Source of the DNA: JAFARZ01 sp036490795 | Lineage (GTDB): Bacteria > Actinomycetota > Actinomycetes > Streptosporangiales > Streptosporangiaceae | Assembly: GCA_036490795.1 (NCBI GenBank) | Contig: DASXDG010000158.1 | Span: forward strand, 1-34,194 | DNA length: 34,194 nucleotides | Direction of reading: 5' to 3' | Part shown: piece after piece, positions 14,828-21,996 of the stretch | Layout of the letters: the number at the start of each line of letters is the position of its first letter | How positions within the stretch are numbered: the first letter of the stretch is position 1 | Notes under the pieces: generated by a model | Databases searched by the model: none | What the model was told of the DNA's origin: nothing | What the model saw: only the letters and a program-made list of their open reading frames with translations | Made by a program: the position numbers and the translations under genes

Positions 14828-16452
14828 CGGCCACCCAGCGGGTTAGGCACCGGGACATACCCAGCCTCGCAGTCGGCCGCCCGCGCCCAGCGCACCCGCA
14901 GGTTGGCCTTGGCCGGCAGCGGCACCCCGGCGAGCAGCGCCCGCAGCTCCGGCGGCCAGCCCTGCTCCTTGGCGATGATCGTCACCTCGTCCCGCGCCGC
15001 GCGCCACAGTCCCTGTTCAAAACACAGTGCCTGTTCAAAACACAGTCCCTGTTCAAAACATGCGGACTCCAGAGCCCGATCGGCGATAGCCGCCGCGACC
15101 TCCGCTAGGTGGTTGACGAACAGGCAGTAGGCCACCCGGTCCCAGCCGCGCTTCGCGTCATAGCCGAGGCCTCGCGCCACGCCCGCGGGCAAGCCCGCCA
15201 GGAAGGCGCCGTGCCGTTCCGTCACCAGCTTGACGCCCTCCAGGTCCCTGAAGATGGCACGGACCGGCCAGCCGTCGCGGTCCACGCCGGCCAGGACGTT
15301 CTGCAGATGGGGTTCGAGCACGATACCGTGCTCGAAGTACGCGCCGAGCACCGGCGCGGCGACCAGCCGGACGTAGGCCTGCCACCAGCCGGCCAGCCAG
15401 TCAGGATCCCGCCCGTCGAACAAGCGCGACGCTGGTTCGGTGAGCGACGCGGCCAGGAGCGGCGTCACCCCAGCCGGCAGGGAATCCCCGAAACCCGAGC
15501 GCACGATCACCGCCAGCCCCTCGTACGCGTCCCGCGCCGCGAGCGCCACCGTCCGGTAGCCGGGCTCGCCGAGCAGCACCGCCTCAGGGAAGGCGCCGAA
15601 CACCGGCGACAGCAGCTCGCTCAGCAGCACCGAGCCGGCCAGCTCGTACCAGGCGCTCTTGCGCACGCAGTTGGTCAGCCGCACGTTGAGGCTGAACTTG
15701 CAGAACACGTCGGCCACCGGATCGTAGACGGTGCGCACCGAAGAGGTCGGCGCCACCTGGCGAGTCCCCGTACCGAGGTCAACGACAAGACCGGCGCGCA
15801 GCGCGCCCTCGAACCACGGCGTATCCCGCAGCAGGCCGAGCTGCCAGGGGTGCGCGGGCAGTAGGCCGAACCCCGGTGGCGGCACCGGCCCGCCCAGCCT
15901 CCCGAGCGCTTGGGTGTCCCCGTCCTGGACGAGCACCTCCGAGCGGACCCCGAGAAACCGCAGCGGGAACCGGGAACGGACCTCCGGTGCGTAGCGCAGC
16001 CAGTCGCCGGGCGCACCCTGGCGCGCCTTCGGCGCTGGATGAAACCGGTGCCCGGCGACCAGCGCCTGCTCGCTGGCGACGAAATCCATCTCGCTGGACT
16101 CGGCCCGGCCCGCCAGCATCGCCGCCAGGGCCTGCTGGCTGGCACCGGCCTGAGCCGCGAACTCCTCGTTGGCCACGCCGGTGGCCAGGCAGAGTTCGGC
16201 CGCTATCATCGCGGCCAGCTCGGCCGTGCCCAGAGGCCGCCAGGACCCGCCGTCCTCAACCTCGCACCGGCCATCCAGCCGTGGCCCGATGCCGCCGGCC
16301 GGCCGCCGGGTATGCGCGCGCAGCAGCCGAGCGGCCCTGGGCAGCCGGATCGTCACATGCCCCGGCCCGGTGAGCGCCTGGTTCTCGGGGCTGGACACCT
16401 CACGGATCAGGCAGTTCAGCAGGGCCTGGCAGCTGAGAAGTTCCGCGTTCAT
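14824..16452 (-). CDS. IucA/IucC-family NIS siderophore synthetase (second of the operon)
   Basis: 542 residues, normal for the family. ATP-dependent condensation of a carboxylate such as citrate with an amine or alcohol. Motifs: LLPAHPWQLG, PTSSVRTVYDP, FCKFSLNVRLTNCVRK, GIVLEPHLQNVLAG (conserved His and Asn) and FRDLEGVKLV. The ATG at 16452 overlaps the upstream stop (ATGA); an open extension to 16719 is rejected because it overlaps the upstream gene. An insertion of three 18-bp units (15012-15065) gives a CFEQGL repeat in a C-terminal region. By order it corresponds to PvsD of the vibrioferrin cluster. Confidence 0.93.
   Translation of the reverse strand: MNAELLSCQALLNCLIREVSSPENQALTGPGHVTIRLPRAARLLRAHTRRPAGGIGPRLDGRCEVEDGGSWRPLGTAELAAMIAAELCLATGVANEEFAAQAGASQQALAAMLAGRAESSEMDFVASEQALVAGHRFHPAPKARQGAPGDWLRYAPEVRSRFPLRFLGVRSEVLVQDGDTQALGRLGGPVPPPGFGLLPAHPWQLGLLRDTPWFEGALRAGLVVDLGTGTRQVAPTSSVRTVYDPVADVFCKFSLNVRLTNCVRKSAWYELAGSVLLSELLSPVFGAFPEAVLLGEPGYRTVALAARDAYEGLAVIVRSGFGDSLPAGVTPLLAASLTEPASRLFDGRDPDWLAGWWQAYVRLVAAPVLGAYFEHGIVLEPHLQNVLAGVDRDGWPVRAIFRDLEGVKLVTERHGAFLAGLPAGVARGLGYDAKRGWDRVAYCLFVNHLAEVAAAIADRALESACFEQGLCFEQALCFEQGLWRAARDEVTIIAKEQGWPPELRALLAGVPLPAKANLRVRWARAADCEAGYVPVPNPLGGR
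15012..15065. repeat. 18-bp tandem repeat inside the NIS synthetase gene (3 units)
   Basis: CCTGTTCAAAACACAGTG, repeated three times (third diverged at its end), encoding FEQGLC/FEQALC units on the minus strand. In frame. It adds Cys residues to a C-terminal helix region. Confidence 0.9.
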
Positions 16453-17990
16453 CGCAGGTAGTTCGGTCCCGTCGTGCCGTAGTACTTGTTGATGTCGCTG
16501 GCGCCGGTGCGCGCCTTGTCCACGAGAGTTCCGGCCGTCACCATCGCCTTGCCCGGCAGCCGCTCCGCCTTGAGCACGCGCGCGGCCAGCAGCGCCGCCA
16601 CGGGTGAGCCGTCGTACTCTTCCAGGGCAGCGACCAGTGATTTTCTGACTATGGAGATCAGAACTGGCAGTGGTGCGTGGCCACGTTCCGCCAGGCCGAA
16701 CGCGATGGCGCCGGCACACAGGTGCACGGTGATCGTGATGAACACGTTCGCCAGGTCGTCGTCGGAGCCGGTGAGCAGCCGCTGGTCGGTGAACGCGGAC
16801 CGGTCCGGCACGGCAGCTCCGAGCGCCGCCGCGAGCCTCGGGTAGTTGATCAGCGCCCCGTCGAAGTCCTTGACCAGCAGGTGCCCGCTGACGAGGGCCG
16901 CGTTCTGCTGGTGGGACTCAAGCGCGATCCCGTACCCGACGAACAGCCGCACCGCGATGCCGAACACGAGCGAGCAGTACCAGCCGAACCAGCCGGCCAC
17001 GTCGCCGCCCGCCAGCTCGTCGACGACCCCGGGGGCGAGCAGCGCGGCGACCGGCAGCACCGGGCCGTCGCTGGCGGGCAGCAGCCGCAGCAGGTAGCCG
17101 AGGTAGGGGTCCGCGGCGTGCGCGTAGTTCCCGTCGTCGGCGAGCAGCAGGCGGCCCAGCGCGGGATCTCGCGCGACGATGGCGGCGAGCACGCGCCGCA
17201 CCAGCGCGCCGTCGGCCAGCGTGTCTGGTGACATCGACCGCTTGTTGCGCAGTCCCAGCGTGCTCGTGCCGAGCGGCAGCTTGAGCTGTGCGCCTGGCGC
17301 GGACAGCACGTCCACCGTCCGCACCGACAGCGTCGGCCGCACCGGCAAGAACGGCACCGGAGCGATCCGGGCGGACGGTGGCAGCCACCGCGCGGTCAGC
17401 GGATGGACGGGAAACAGCTCATGGCCGGCCGCGAGCGACGATGGCAGGCCCACATCGCCGGGTTCCGGCCACCACGACGGCGGGCCGGCGCCCGCTCGCA
17501 CCACGGCGGAGGATGGCACGGCCGCCCACCGCAGCGAGAACGTGGGCGCGTACTCGGGCCCGTACCGCAGCGAGTCCTCGTCCGACCAGCCCGACCTGGC
17601 CGCCCAGGTGGGATACGCCGGGTGCGGCAGCCGGGCCGCGAGGGCCTCATGGCCAGAACGCCCCCCATGTCCAGAGCGCGGGGGATGCGCGTCCCGCAGC
17701 AACAGGCCAGCCAGCGCGTCCCGGCACTCGGCACGGAACGCGGCGACCCCGGCAGCGTCGGCCGGGTCGGACAGCGCGAGCACGATCGCGTCGACATCGT
17801 CCAGCGTCAGCGTGACCGAGGCACGATCGACCCGGTAGTCAGCGAGGAACCCGTCAGCGACCAGGGGGATCACGAAAGCTCCGGGCCCGGATATTACGAG
17901 ACCGGATATTACGAGATCGGAGAAGTTGCCGTAGTTCTCGCGCAGCAGCGTGTCGATGATCGAGGCGGCGAGCTGATGCTCGATCGTCAT
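16449..17990 (-). CDS. IucA/IucC-family NIS siderophore synthetase (first of the operon)
   Basis: 513 residues. Motifs: GHELFPVHPLTARW, LPVRPTLSVRTVDV, AQLKLPLGTSTLGLRNKRS (ATP-binding region), GIALESHQQNAALV, LVKDFDGALI and the C-terminal KARTGASDINKYYGTTGPNYL typical of the FhuF-like C-terminal part. Overlaps both neighbours by 4 bp (ATGA). Two 15-bp units at 17887-17916 give LVISGLVISG near the N-terminus. By order it corresponds to PvsB. It would catalyse one of the two amide or ester condensations on the citrate backbone; which one cannot be told from sequence. Confidence 0.93.
   Translation of the reverse strand: MTIEHQLAASIIDTLLRENYGNFSDLVISGLVISGPGAFVIPLVADGFLADYRVDRASVTLTLDDVDAIVLALSDPADAAGVAAFRAECRDALAGLLLRDAHPPRSGHGGRSGHEALAARLPHPAYPTWAARSGWSDEDSLRYGPEYAPTFSLRWAAVPSSAVVRAGAGPPSWWPEPGDVGLPSSLAAGHELFPVHPLTARWLPPSARIAPVPFLPVRPTLSVRTVDVLSAPGAQLKLPLGTSTLGLRNKRSMSPDTLADGALVRRVLAAIVARDPALGRLLLADDGNYAHAADPYLGYLLRLLPASDGPVLPVAALLAPGVVDELAGGDVAGWFGWYCSLVFGIAVRLFVGYGIALESHQQNAALVSGHLLVKDFDGALINYPRLAAALGAAVPDRSAFTDQRLLTGSDDDLANVFITITVHLCAGAIAFGLAERGHAPLPVLISIVRKSLVAALEEYDGSPVAALLAARVLKAERLPGKAMVTAGTLVDKARTGASDINKYYGTTGPNYLR
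17887..17916. repeat. 15-bp tandem duplication near the NIS synthetase N-terminus
   Basis: Two perfect copies of CCGGATATTACGAGA, in frame, encoding the repeated LVISG of the minus-strand protein. Confidence 0.85.
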
Positions 17991-19138
17991 GGGCCGATCT
18001 CCCAGCCGCCGCGGGCGCGGGCCGCGGCCACCGAACGCGCGACCCCGTCGCCGTCGCGGCCGACCGCGGTGAGCACGCCGAGGTAGTCGCGGTTGGAGTT
18101 GGCCAGGCTGATCCGCGAGCCGGCCGGGAGCATCGGCCAGTAGCTGAGCCGGACACCGGGTTCGCCGCCGGCCATCGGGCCGGGATCGGGTGCCGACCGA
18201 AGCACCCCCGATTGTTCTGCCCAGATGTAATCGGCGACGCCATGGTTCGCGGTGAGCGGCGGGAGGCTCGCGGGCAGCCGCTCACCGAGGTGGACGCGCA
18301 GTACCAGTTCGAACAGGTCGATGCCGAATAGCTCACAGAGCAGGAACTCGCACCGGTCGCCGATCAGCCGGTCGTTGACCTCGATCAGCCGCCCGCCGGC
18401 GAACTCGGTGTGGCAGGCGCCGAACCCCACGCCGAGCGAGGCGAGCGCCAGCTCCACGTGCGCGCGTTCGGGGTCGCCCGGCGGCAGCGGATCCCAGGTC
18501 AGCCGCTCCTCGATGAAGAACGGCGGCGGTGACACGTCGGTGCGGAAACCGCCGAGCACCCAGGTGATCTCGCCGTCGCCGATCGTCTCGAGCGTGCGCA
18601 GCTGGCCGGGCAGGAACTCCTCGACGATCATGCGCCGGCCGGTGATCCGCGCGCCGGATATCCGCGAGCACTGCCCGGCGAGTTCGGCAGCGTCCCGCAC
18701 CAGCACCACGTCCTCGCTGGCCACGCCCTCGGCCGGCTTGAGCACGGCGGGAAACCGGATGCCGGGAGCGGAGGGCTCCCAGCAGGCGACCTGCTCGGTG
18801 CCGGTCTCGGCCAGGCGGCGGCGCATCAGCGCCTTGTCCTTCGCGCGCAGGCACGAGCGCCAGTCCTTGCCGGGCAGTCCGAGGTAGGCGGCGGTGAGCG
18901 CGGTCTGCGCTTGCAGATGATCGGAGTTGGAGAACAGGGCGTCGACGGCGAGCCCGGACACGCACGAGATCAGCGCGCGGAAGTCCCGCACGTCACACGG
19001 CACGACCGTGGCGCCCTGGTACGCGTCAGGCCGGTCGGTGACCAGCACCAGGTCCAGGCCCAGCCGCTGCGCCGCCGGCTGGAACCCGTGCGTGACAGCG
19101 TCGGTCGGTTTCGAGGTGACCAGGCAGAGCCGTGCCAC
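17987..19138 (-). CDS. ATP-grasp ligase, first gene of the siderophore operon
   Basis: 383 residues from GTG 19138. ATP-grasp elements: the substrate/N-terminal domain VTSKPTDAVTHGFQPAAQRLG, then DKALMRRRLAETG, FPAVLKPAEGVASEDVVLV (nucleotide-binding Lys), MIVEEFLPG and the metal/phosphate site LIEVNDRLIGD. Ligates a carboxylate to an amine through an acyl phosphate. In vibrioferrin synthesis the ATP-grasp PvsA precedes the two NIS enzymes as here. An earlier in-frame GTG at 19156 lies in the iron box and has no ribosome site; GTG 19138 has GAGGGGGG seven bases upstream and is preferred. It ends in ATGA overlapping the next gene. Confidence 0.9.
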   Translation of the reverse strand: MARLCLVTSKPTDAVTHGFQPAAQRLGLDLVLVTDRPDAYQGATVVPCDVRDFRALISCVSGLAVDALFSNSDHLQAQTALTAAYLGLPGKDWRSCLRAKDKALMRRRLAETGTEQVACWEPSAPGIRFPAVLKPAEGVASEDVVLVRDAAELAGQCSRISGARITGRRMIVEEFLPGQLRTLETIGDGEITWVLGGFRTDVSPPPFFIEERLTWDPLPPGDPERAHVELALASLGVGFGACHTEFAGGRLIEVNDRLIGDRCEFLLCELFGIDLFELVLRVHLGERLPASLPPLTANHGVADYIWAEQSGVLRSAPDPGPMAGGEPGVRLSYWPMLPAGSRISLANSNRDYLGVLTAVGRDGDGVARSVAAARARGGWEIGP

Positions 19139-19156
19139 TGAAGCGTCCCCCCTCAC

Positions 19157-19175
19157 TTAGGTAAGGCTTACCTAA
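19157..19175. promoter_or_regulatory. Iron box (DmdR/IdeR/DtxR-type operator) of the siderophore operon
   Basis: TTAGGTAAGGCTTACCTAA, matching 17 of 19 positions of the actinomycete iron-box consensus TTAGGTTAGGCTAACCTAA. The symmetry extends to 14-bp arms (19152-19180). It lies directly upstream of the operon's first gene, so Fe2+-loaded DtxR-family repressor would shut off the siderophore genes under iron sufficiency. Confidence 0.93.
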
Positions 19176-19181
19176 GTGAGG

Positions 19182-19187
19182 ACTATA
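19182..19187 (-). promoter_or_regulatory. Candidate -10 box of the siderophore operon
   Basis: TATAGT on the minus strand, just upstream of the iron box, placing the start of transcription inside the operator. No convincing -35 was seen. Confidence 0.5.
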
Positions 19188-19354
19188 GGCCACGGCGGGT
19201 GCGTGGCGGAAACGCTCAGCCAGCGTGTCGCCAGGCAACCCAGCCGAGTGTGCCGTCGGCGGCCCCGATGTGCCAGTCCTGCGGTGCCCCCGGCCAGCTC
19301 GCCTGCGCGGGCTGCCCGGCCGGCCAAGGTAGGCGGGCTCGTCGGCAACCCCTC

Positions 19355-19409
19355 CCCAGGTTGTCTATGACGGCACTGAACACTCGGTGGCGTCATAGAC
19401 AAGCCTGGG
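19355..19409. terminator. Long hairpin downstream of the small secreted-protein gene
   Basis: TTGTCTATGACG / CGTCATAGACAA perfect arms, extended by CCCAGG / CCTGGG after a one-base bulge, around an 18-nt loop. It lies 57 nt beyond the stop of the minus-strand gene at 19466 and upstream of the siderophore promoter, so it may insulate that promoter from read-through. The rest of 19188-19465 shows no gene. Confidence 0.55.
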
Positions 19410-19465
19410 AGACGGGCGATCGGATCTTTGGCTAGTTAGGTGAAAGTTAGCCCGAACGCGACCAT

Positions 19466-19804
19466 TTATAGCCAGCTATTGTCACCAGAGGTCGCCCAGT
19501 AGGGGTTGTACCAGCTGTCGTTGTGCAGGCAGTGGTGCCACCTTTGCGGGGCTGGCCTGGCCGCGGTCGCCTTCGGCTTGGCCTTCTTGTGGTGGCGCTT
19601 GTCGCGCACGCAGCTGAGCTTGCCGGAGTGGTCGACGGCGTGGTGGTCCTTCGTGCAGGACACGGTGATCGTGACCTGCGGGCCGAGGACCAGTGGTTTG
19701 TTGGTAGTGGCGGCGAACGACGGTGTCGCCGTGAGGGTGCTGAGTCCGAAGGTGAGCAGGGTAGCGGCACTCACCGCGAGTGTCGCGATTGCTGATTTGA
19801 GCAT
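19466..19804 (-). CDS. Small His-rich secreted protein
   Basis: 112 residues from an ATG with GGGGGA upstream. Clear signal peptide (MLKSAIATLAVSAATLLTFGLSTLTATPSFA, cut after AxA). The mature part has a short beta-like stretch (VTITVSCTKDHH), a basic Lys/Arg/His linker (RDKRHHKKAKPKA) and a C-terminal aromatic/His cluster (WHHCLHNDSWYNPYW), with three Cys. No family recognised. The His and Cys content would allow metal binding, but this is only a suggestion. It sits between the iron-regulated operon and a conserved noncoding element. Confidence 0.7.
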   Translation of the reverse strand: MLKSAIATLAVSAATLLTFGLSTLTATPSFAATTNKPLVLGPQVTITVSCTKDHHAVDHSGKLSCVRDKRHHKKAKPKATAARPAPQRWHHCLHNDSWYNPYWATSGDNSWL

Positions 19805-19838
19805 CTCTGTTCCCCCAAAGGGTCAGGCGGGAGGGTGT

Positions 19839-19873
19839 TAGTCGTTCGACTACGAATAGTAGTCGCTCGACTA
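19839..19873. promoter_or_regulatory. Twin palindromic operator-like sites upstream of the small secreted-protein gene
   Basis: TAGTCGTTCGACTA (19839-19852) and TAGTCGCTCGACTA (19860-19873), two copies 21 bp centre to centre (about two helical turns). A TACTAT -10 candidate for the minus-strand gene falls between them (19856-19861). Half-sites resemble the palindrome before the small GntR gene at 1125-1148. Confidence 0.6.
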
Positions 19874-19941
19874 CAGGATGCCTATAGGCCGCGGGTTTTT
19901 TCTATGCGCCCACCGCCGGTGGCGCGGTCACTAGCTCATTT

Positions 19942-20026
19942 ACGCGGAACTTTGGCTTTTTACGGTAAGAAACTCTGCTGTGAGCATGATTTTTTGCCGC
20001 GTTGGATTGATATTCCGCGGTAATTG
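19942..20026. ncRNA. Conserved noncoding element, copy A (possible structured RNA or cis element)
   Basis: Aligns without gaps to 33810-33887 over 78 columns, about 50 identical by hand count, including the 11-base core TGCTGTGAGCA (19976-19986). Each copy is bounded by an inverted repeat: here CGCGGAA (19943-19949) with TTCCGCG (20013-20019); in the other copy CGCGGTAA with TTACCGCG, so one pair has changed from A-T to T-A on both sides. No coding frame in common. It lies between the 3' end of the GT-C-like gene and the promoter of the small secreted protein. Strand and function unknown; no known RNA family recognised. Confidence 0.5.
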
Positions 20027-20093
20027 CCCGCGGAGGCGCAATCGAGGAGCCCAGATGTGACCGCTGTGGTAGCAGCAACCCGTGCGCCGCCGG

Positions 20094-21872
20094 TTACTGC
20101 TGCTGGGCCGGGCCTTGCCAGACCACCCAGCCGGCGGTCTGGCTGGCGGAGGTGATGTGCCAGCCCTGCGGCGCGTTCGGCCACGTGCCCTGCTCGGAAA
20201 CCCCGGCCACCCACGGCACCTCGACGACCGTGATCCCGGCGGGCGGCGGCTGTTTCGCCAGGTTGAACTGGACCTGGCCGTTCCACGTGAGCTCGTACAA
20301 CTGCGGTATCTGGATCTGCCAGCCCAGTGCCTTGCTGATGCCGATCTTCTCGCCCTGGCGCAGCCCGTTCAGCGGGGTGATGTCCGCCGTACGCGCCGCC
20401 GCCTGGTTCGCTGTCCCGATCTTGCTGGTCATATCCACGTTCACCGCCAGGCTGATCGCCATGAGCACCGCCAGCACCGACCCCGCGCGAGCGCGGGCTG
20501 GGAGCAGCGCCGCGAGAGCGACGGTCACCGCGAGCAGGCCGAGCGCCACCACGGTGGCGAGAGCGACGTTGGCCGACGTCCAGTCCTGGGTGAGCACGGC
20601 AGGCTCGCCGAAGTTGAACGCCGCGCCGAACCCGAGGGTGGGTACCGCCGTGCCCGCGTAGGCGTCCACGACCATCGCCGCGATCAGGGTCGGCGGCACC
20701 ACGCACGCGGCGTAGATCAGCATCCGGCGCCGTGGGGCCCGCAGCAGCACCACCATGCCGGGCAGGAAGAACGTCACGATCATGCAGTCCAGGTACCGGC
20801 CAGACGCCCAGGCCTGCGGCTGGTTCGACGGCAGTGCCGCCGGTGTGGAGACGGCGATGGCCATCGTGATCGCGAGCGCCAATCCAGCGATGATCCGGGC
20901 ATCGGCTGGCGTTCGCGAGCGCACGATGGCCACCACCACCGCGGCCAGACCGAGCGCGGCGACACCCCAGCTATCCAGGGAGAACCGCCACATCTGCCCG
21001 ATGGCCATCTCCAGCACGAGGATGATCCCGTGCAGGTTTCCAAGCCGCTCGCTCGCCTGCGCGGTGAAGCTACGCGGCCCGTGCGGGTACATGACCGCCT
21101 TGAGCTTCTGGTTCAGTGCCCAGCTGGCCAGCAGGGTCACCACCAGCACCATGGCGGCCAGGAGGGCGCTATCGCGGCACTTCTTCCAGAACACCACGAT
21201 CAGCAGCACGACGAGGTACCCGGCGATGATCACCATGCCCCGCGAGTGCACCGAATACGAGTAGCCGGCCAGAGCCGCGGAGGCGGCGGCGGCCAGGTAC
21301 CGGCCACGGTGCGTCGGAGCTGTGAGCCAGCTGTGCGTGGTCAGCAGCCAGGCGAGCACGATCACCGGGAAGATCGCGTCGGCCATGGCGTATTCGCTGT
21401 AGAACAGCCCGGCGGGCAGCACCGCGGTGACGATCGCGACCCCGTAGGCGAGCGGCCGCGAGGTCAGGCCGAGTCGCCGGCAGGCCACGTAGGCCAGCGG
21501 CATCAGCAGCGCGCTGACCAGGGCGTTGACCAGCATGACCGCGTGGTAGGCGGTCACCGGGTTCTGGGTGAACCAGAAGACGGGGCTGATCAGCAGCGGG
21601 TAGCCGGCCGGGTACAGCGTGGAATAGCCGAAGTTCGCGCCCGATCCGCCCGCCAGCACGCGCGCCGCGACCAGGTACGCGGATTCATCCGGGTTGGACA
21701 GCGGGACGCCCTGTCCGTGTGACAGCCAGGCGCGCAGACCCGCCTCAAAAAGCCAGCCCGCGGCCAGGAGCAGTGCCCAGCGACGTCTGGTCAGGAATGG
21801 CTGCTTCGGCTCAGGCAGCTCCGGGACCTGCGCTACGAGCACACGAGGAACCGGTATTAGTGGTTGATCCAA
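20094..21872 (-). CDS. Polytopic membrane glycosyltransferase-like protein (GT-C type)
   Basis: 592 residues with about ten to twelve hydrophobic helices and an early NPDESAYL motif after the first helix, where GT-C enzymes carry acidic catalytic residues in the first extracytoplasmic loop. The C-terminal ~110 residues after the last helix are soluble and probably external (PQLYELTWNGQVQFNLAK...). GT-C proteins transfer sugar from polyprenyl-phosphate donors to wall polymers or proteins. Start TTG 21872, with GGGAG about nine bases upstream. Divergent from DAHP synthase. The specific acceptor is unknown. Confidence 0.78.
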   Translation of the reverse strand: MDQPLIPVPRVLVAQVPELPEPKQPFLTRRRWALLLAAGWLFEAGLRAWLSHGQGVPLSNPDESAYLVAARVLAGGSGANFGYSTLYPAGYPLLISPVFWFTQNPVTAYHAVMLVNALVSALLMPLAYVACRRLGLTSRPLAYGVAIVTAVLPAGLFYSEYAMADAIFPVIVLAWLLTTHSWLTAPTHRGRYLAAAASAALAGYSYSVHSRGMVIIAGYLVVLLIVVFWKKCRDSALLAAMVLVVTLLASWALNQKLKAVMYPHGPRSFTAQASERLGNLHGIILVLEMAIGQMWRFSLDSWGVAALGLAAVVVAIVRSRTPADARIIAGLALAITMAIAVSTPAALPSNQPQAWASGRYLDCMIVTFFLPGMVVLLRAPRRRMLIYAACVVPPTLIAAMVVDAYAGTAVPTLGFGAAFNFGEPAVLTQDWTSANVALATVVALGLLAVTVALAALLPARARAGSVLAVLMAISLAVNVDMTSKIGTANQAAARTADITPLNGLRQGEKIGISKALGWQIQIPQLYELTWNGQVQFNLAKQPPPAGITVVEVPWVAGVSEQGTWPNAPQGWHITSASQTAGWVVWQGPAQQQ

Positions 21873-21996
21873 CGAGGATGCTCCCTTTGCAGACCCCTGG
21901 CCGAGGGTACAGAGCCTGCCGGTATTTCCTGTGAGAGTCGTAGGGGAAAGCTGTGCGACCGCCGAGAATGGGGGCCGGGTGTAACATCAGCAGCCG

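Noticed and set aside
16453..16719. Upstream extension of the second NIS synthetase
   Set aside because: Overlaps the coding end of the first NIS synthetase; the ATGA overlap at 16449-16452 gives a natural start.
20082..21722. 546-codon plus-strand frame opposite the GT-C-like gene
   Set aside because: His/Gln/Arg-rich low-complexity product, no start signals, shadows a clear membrane protein.
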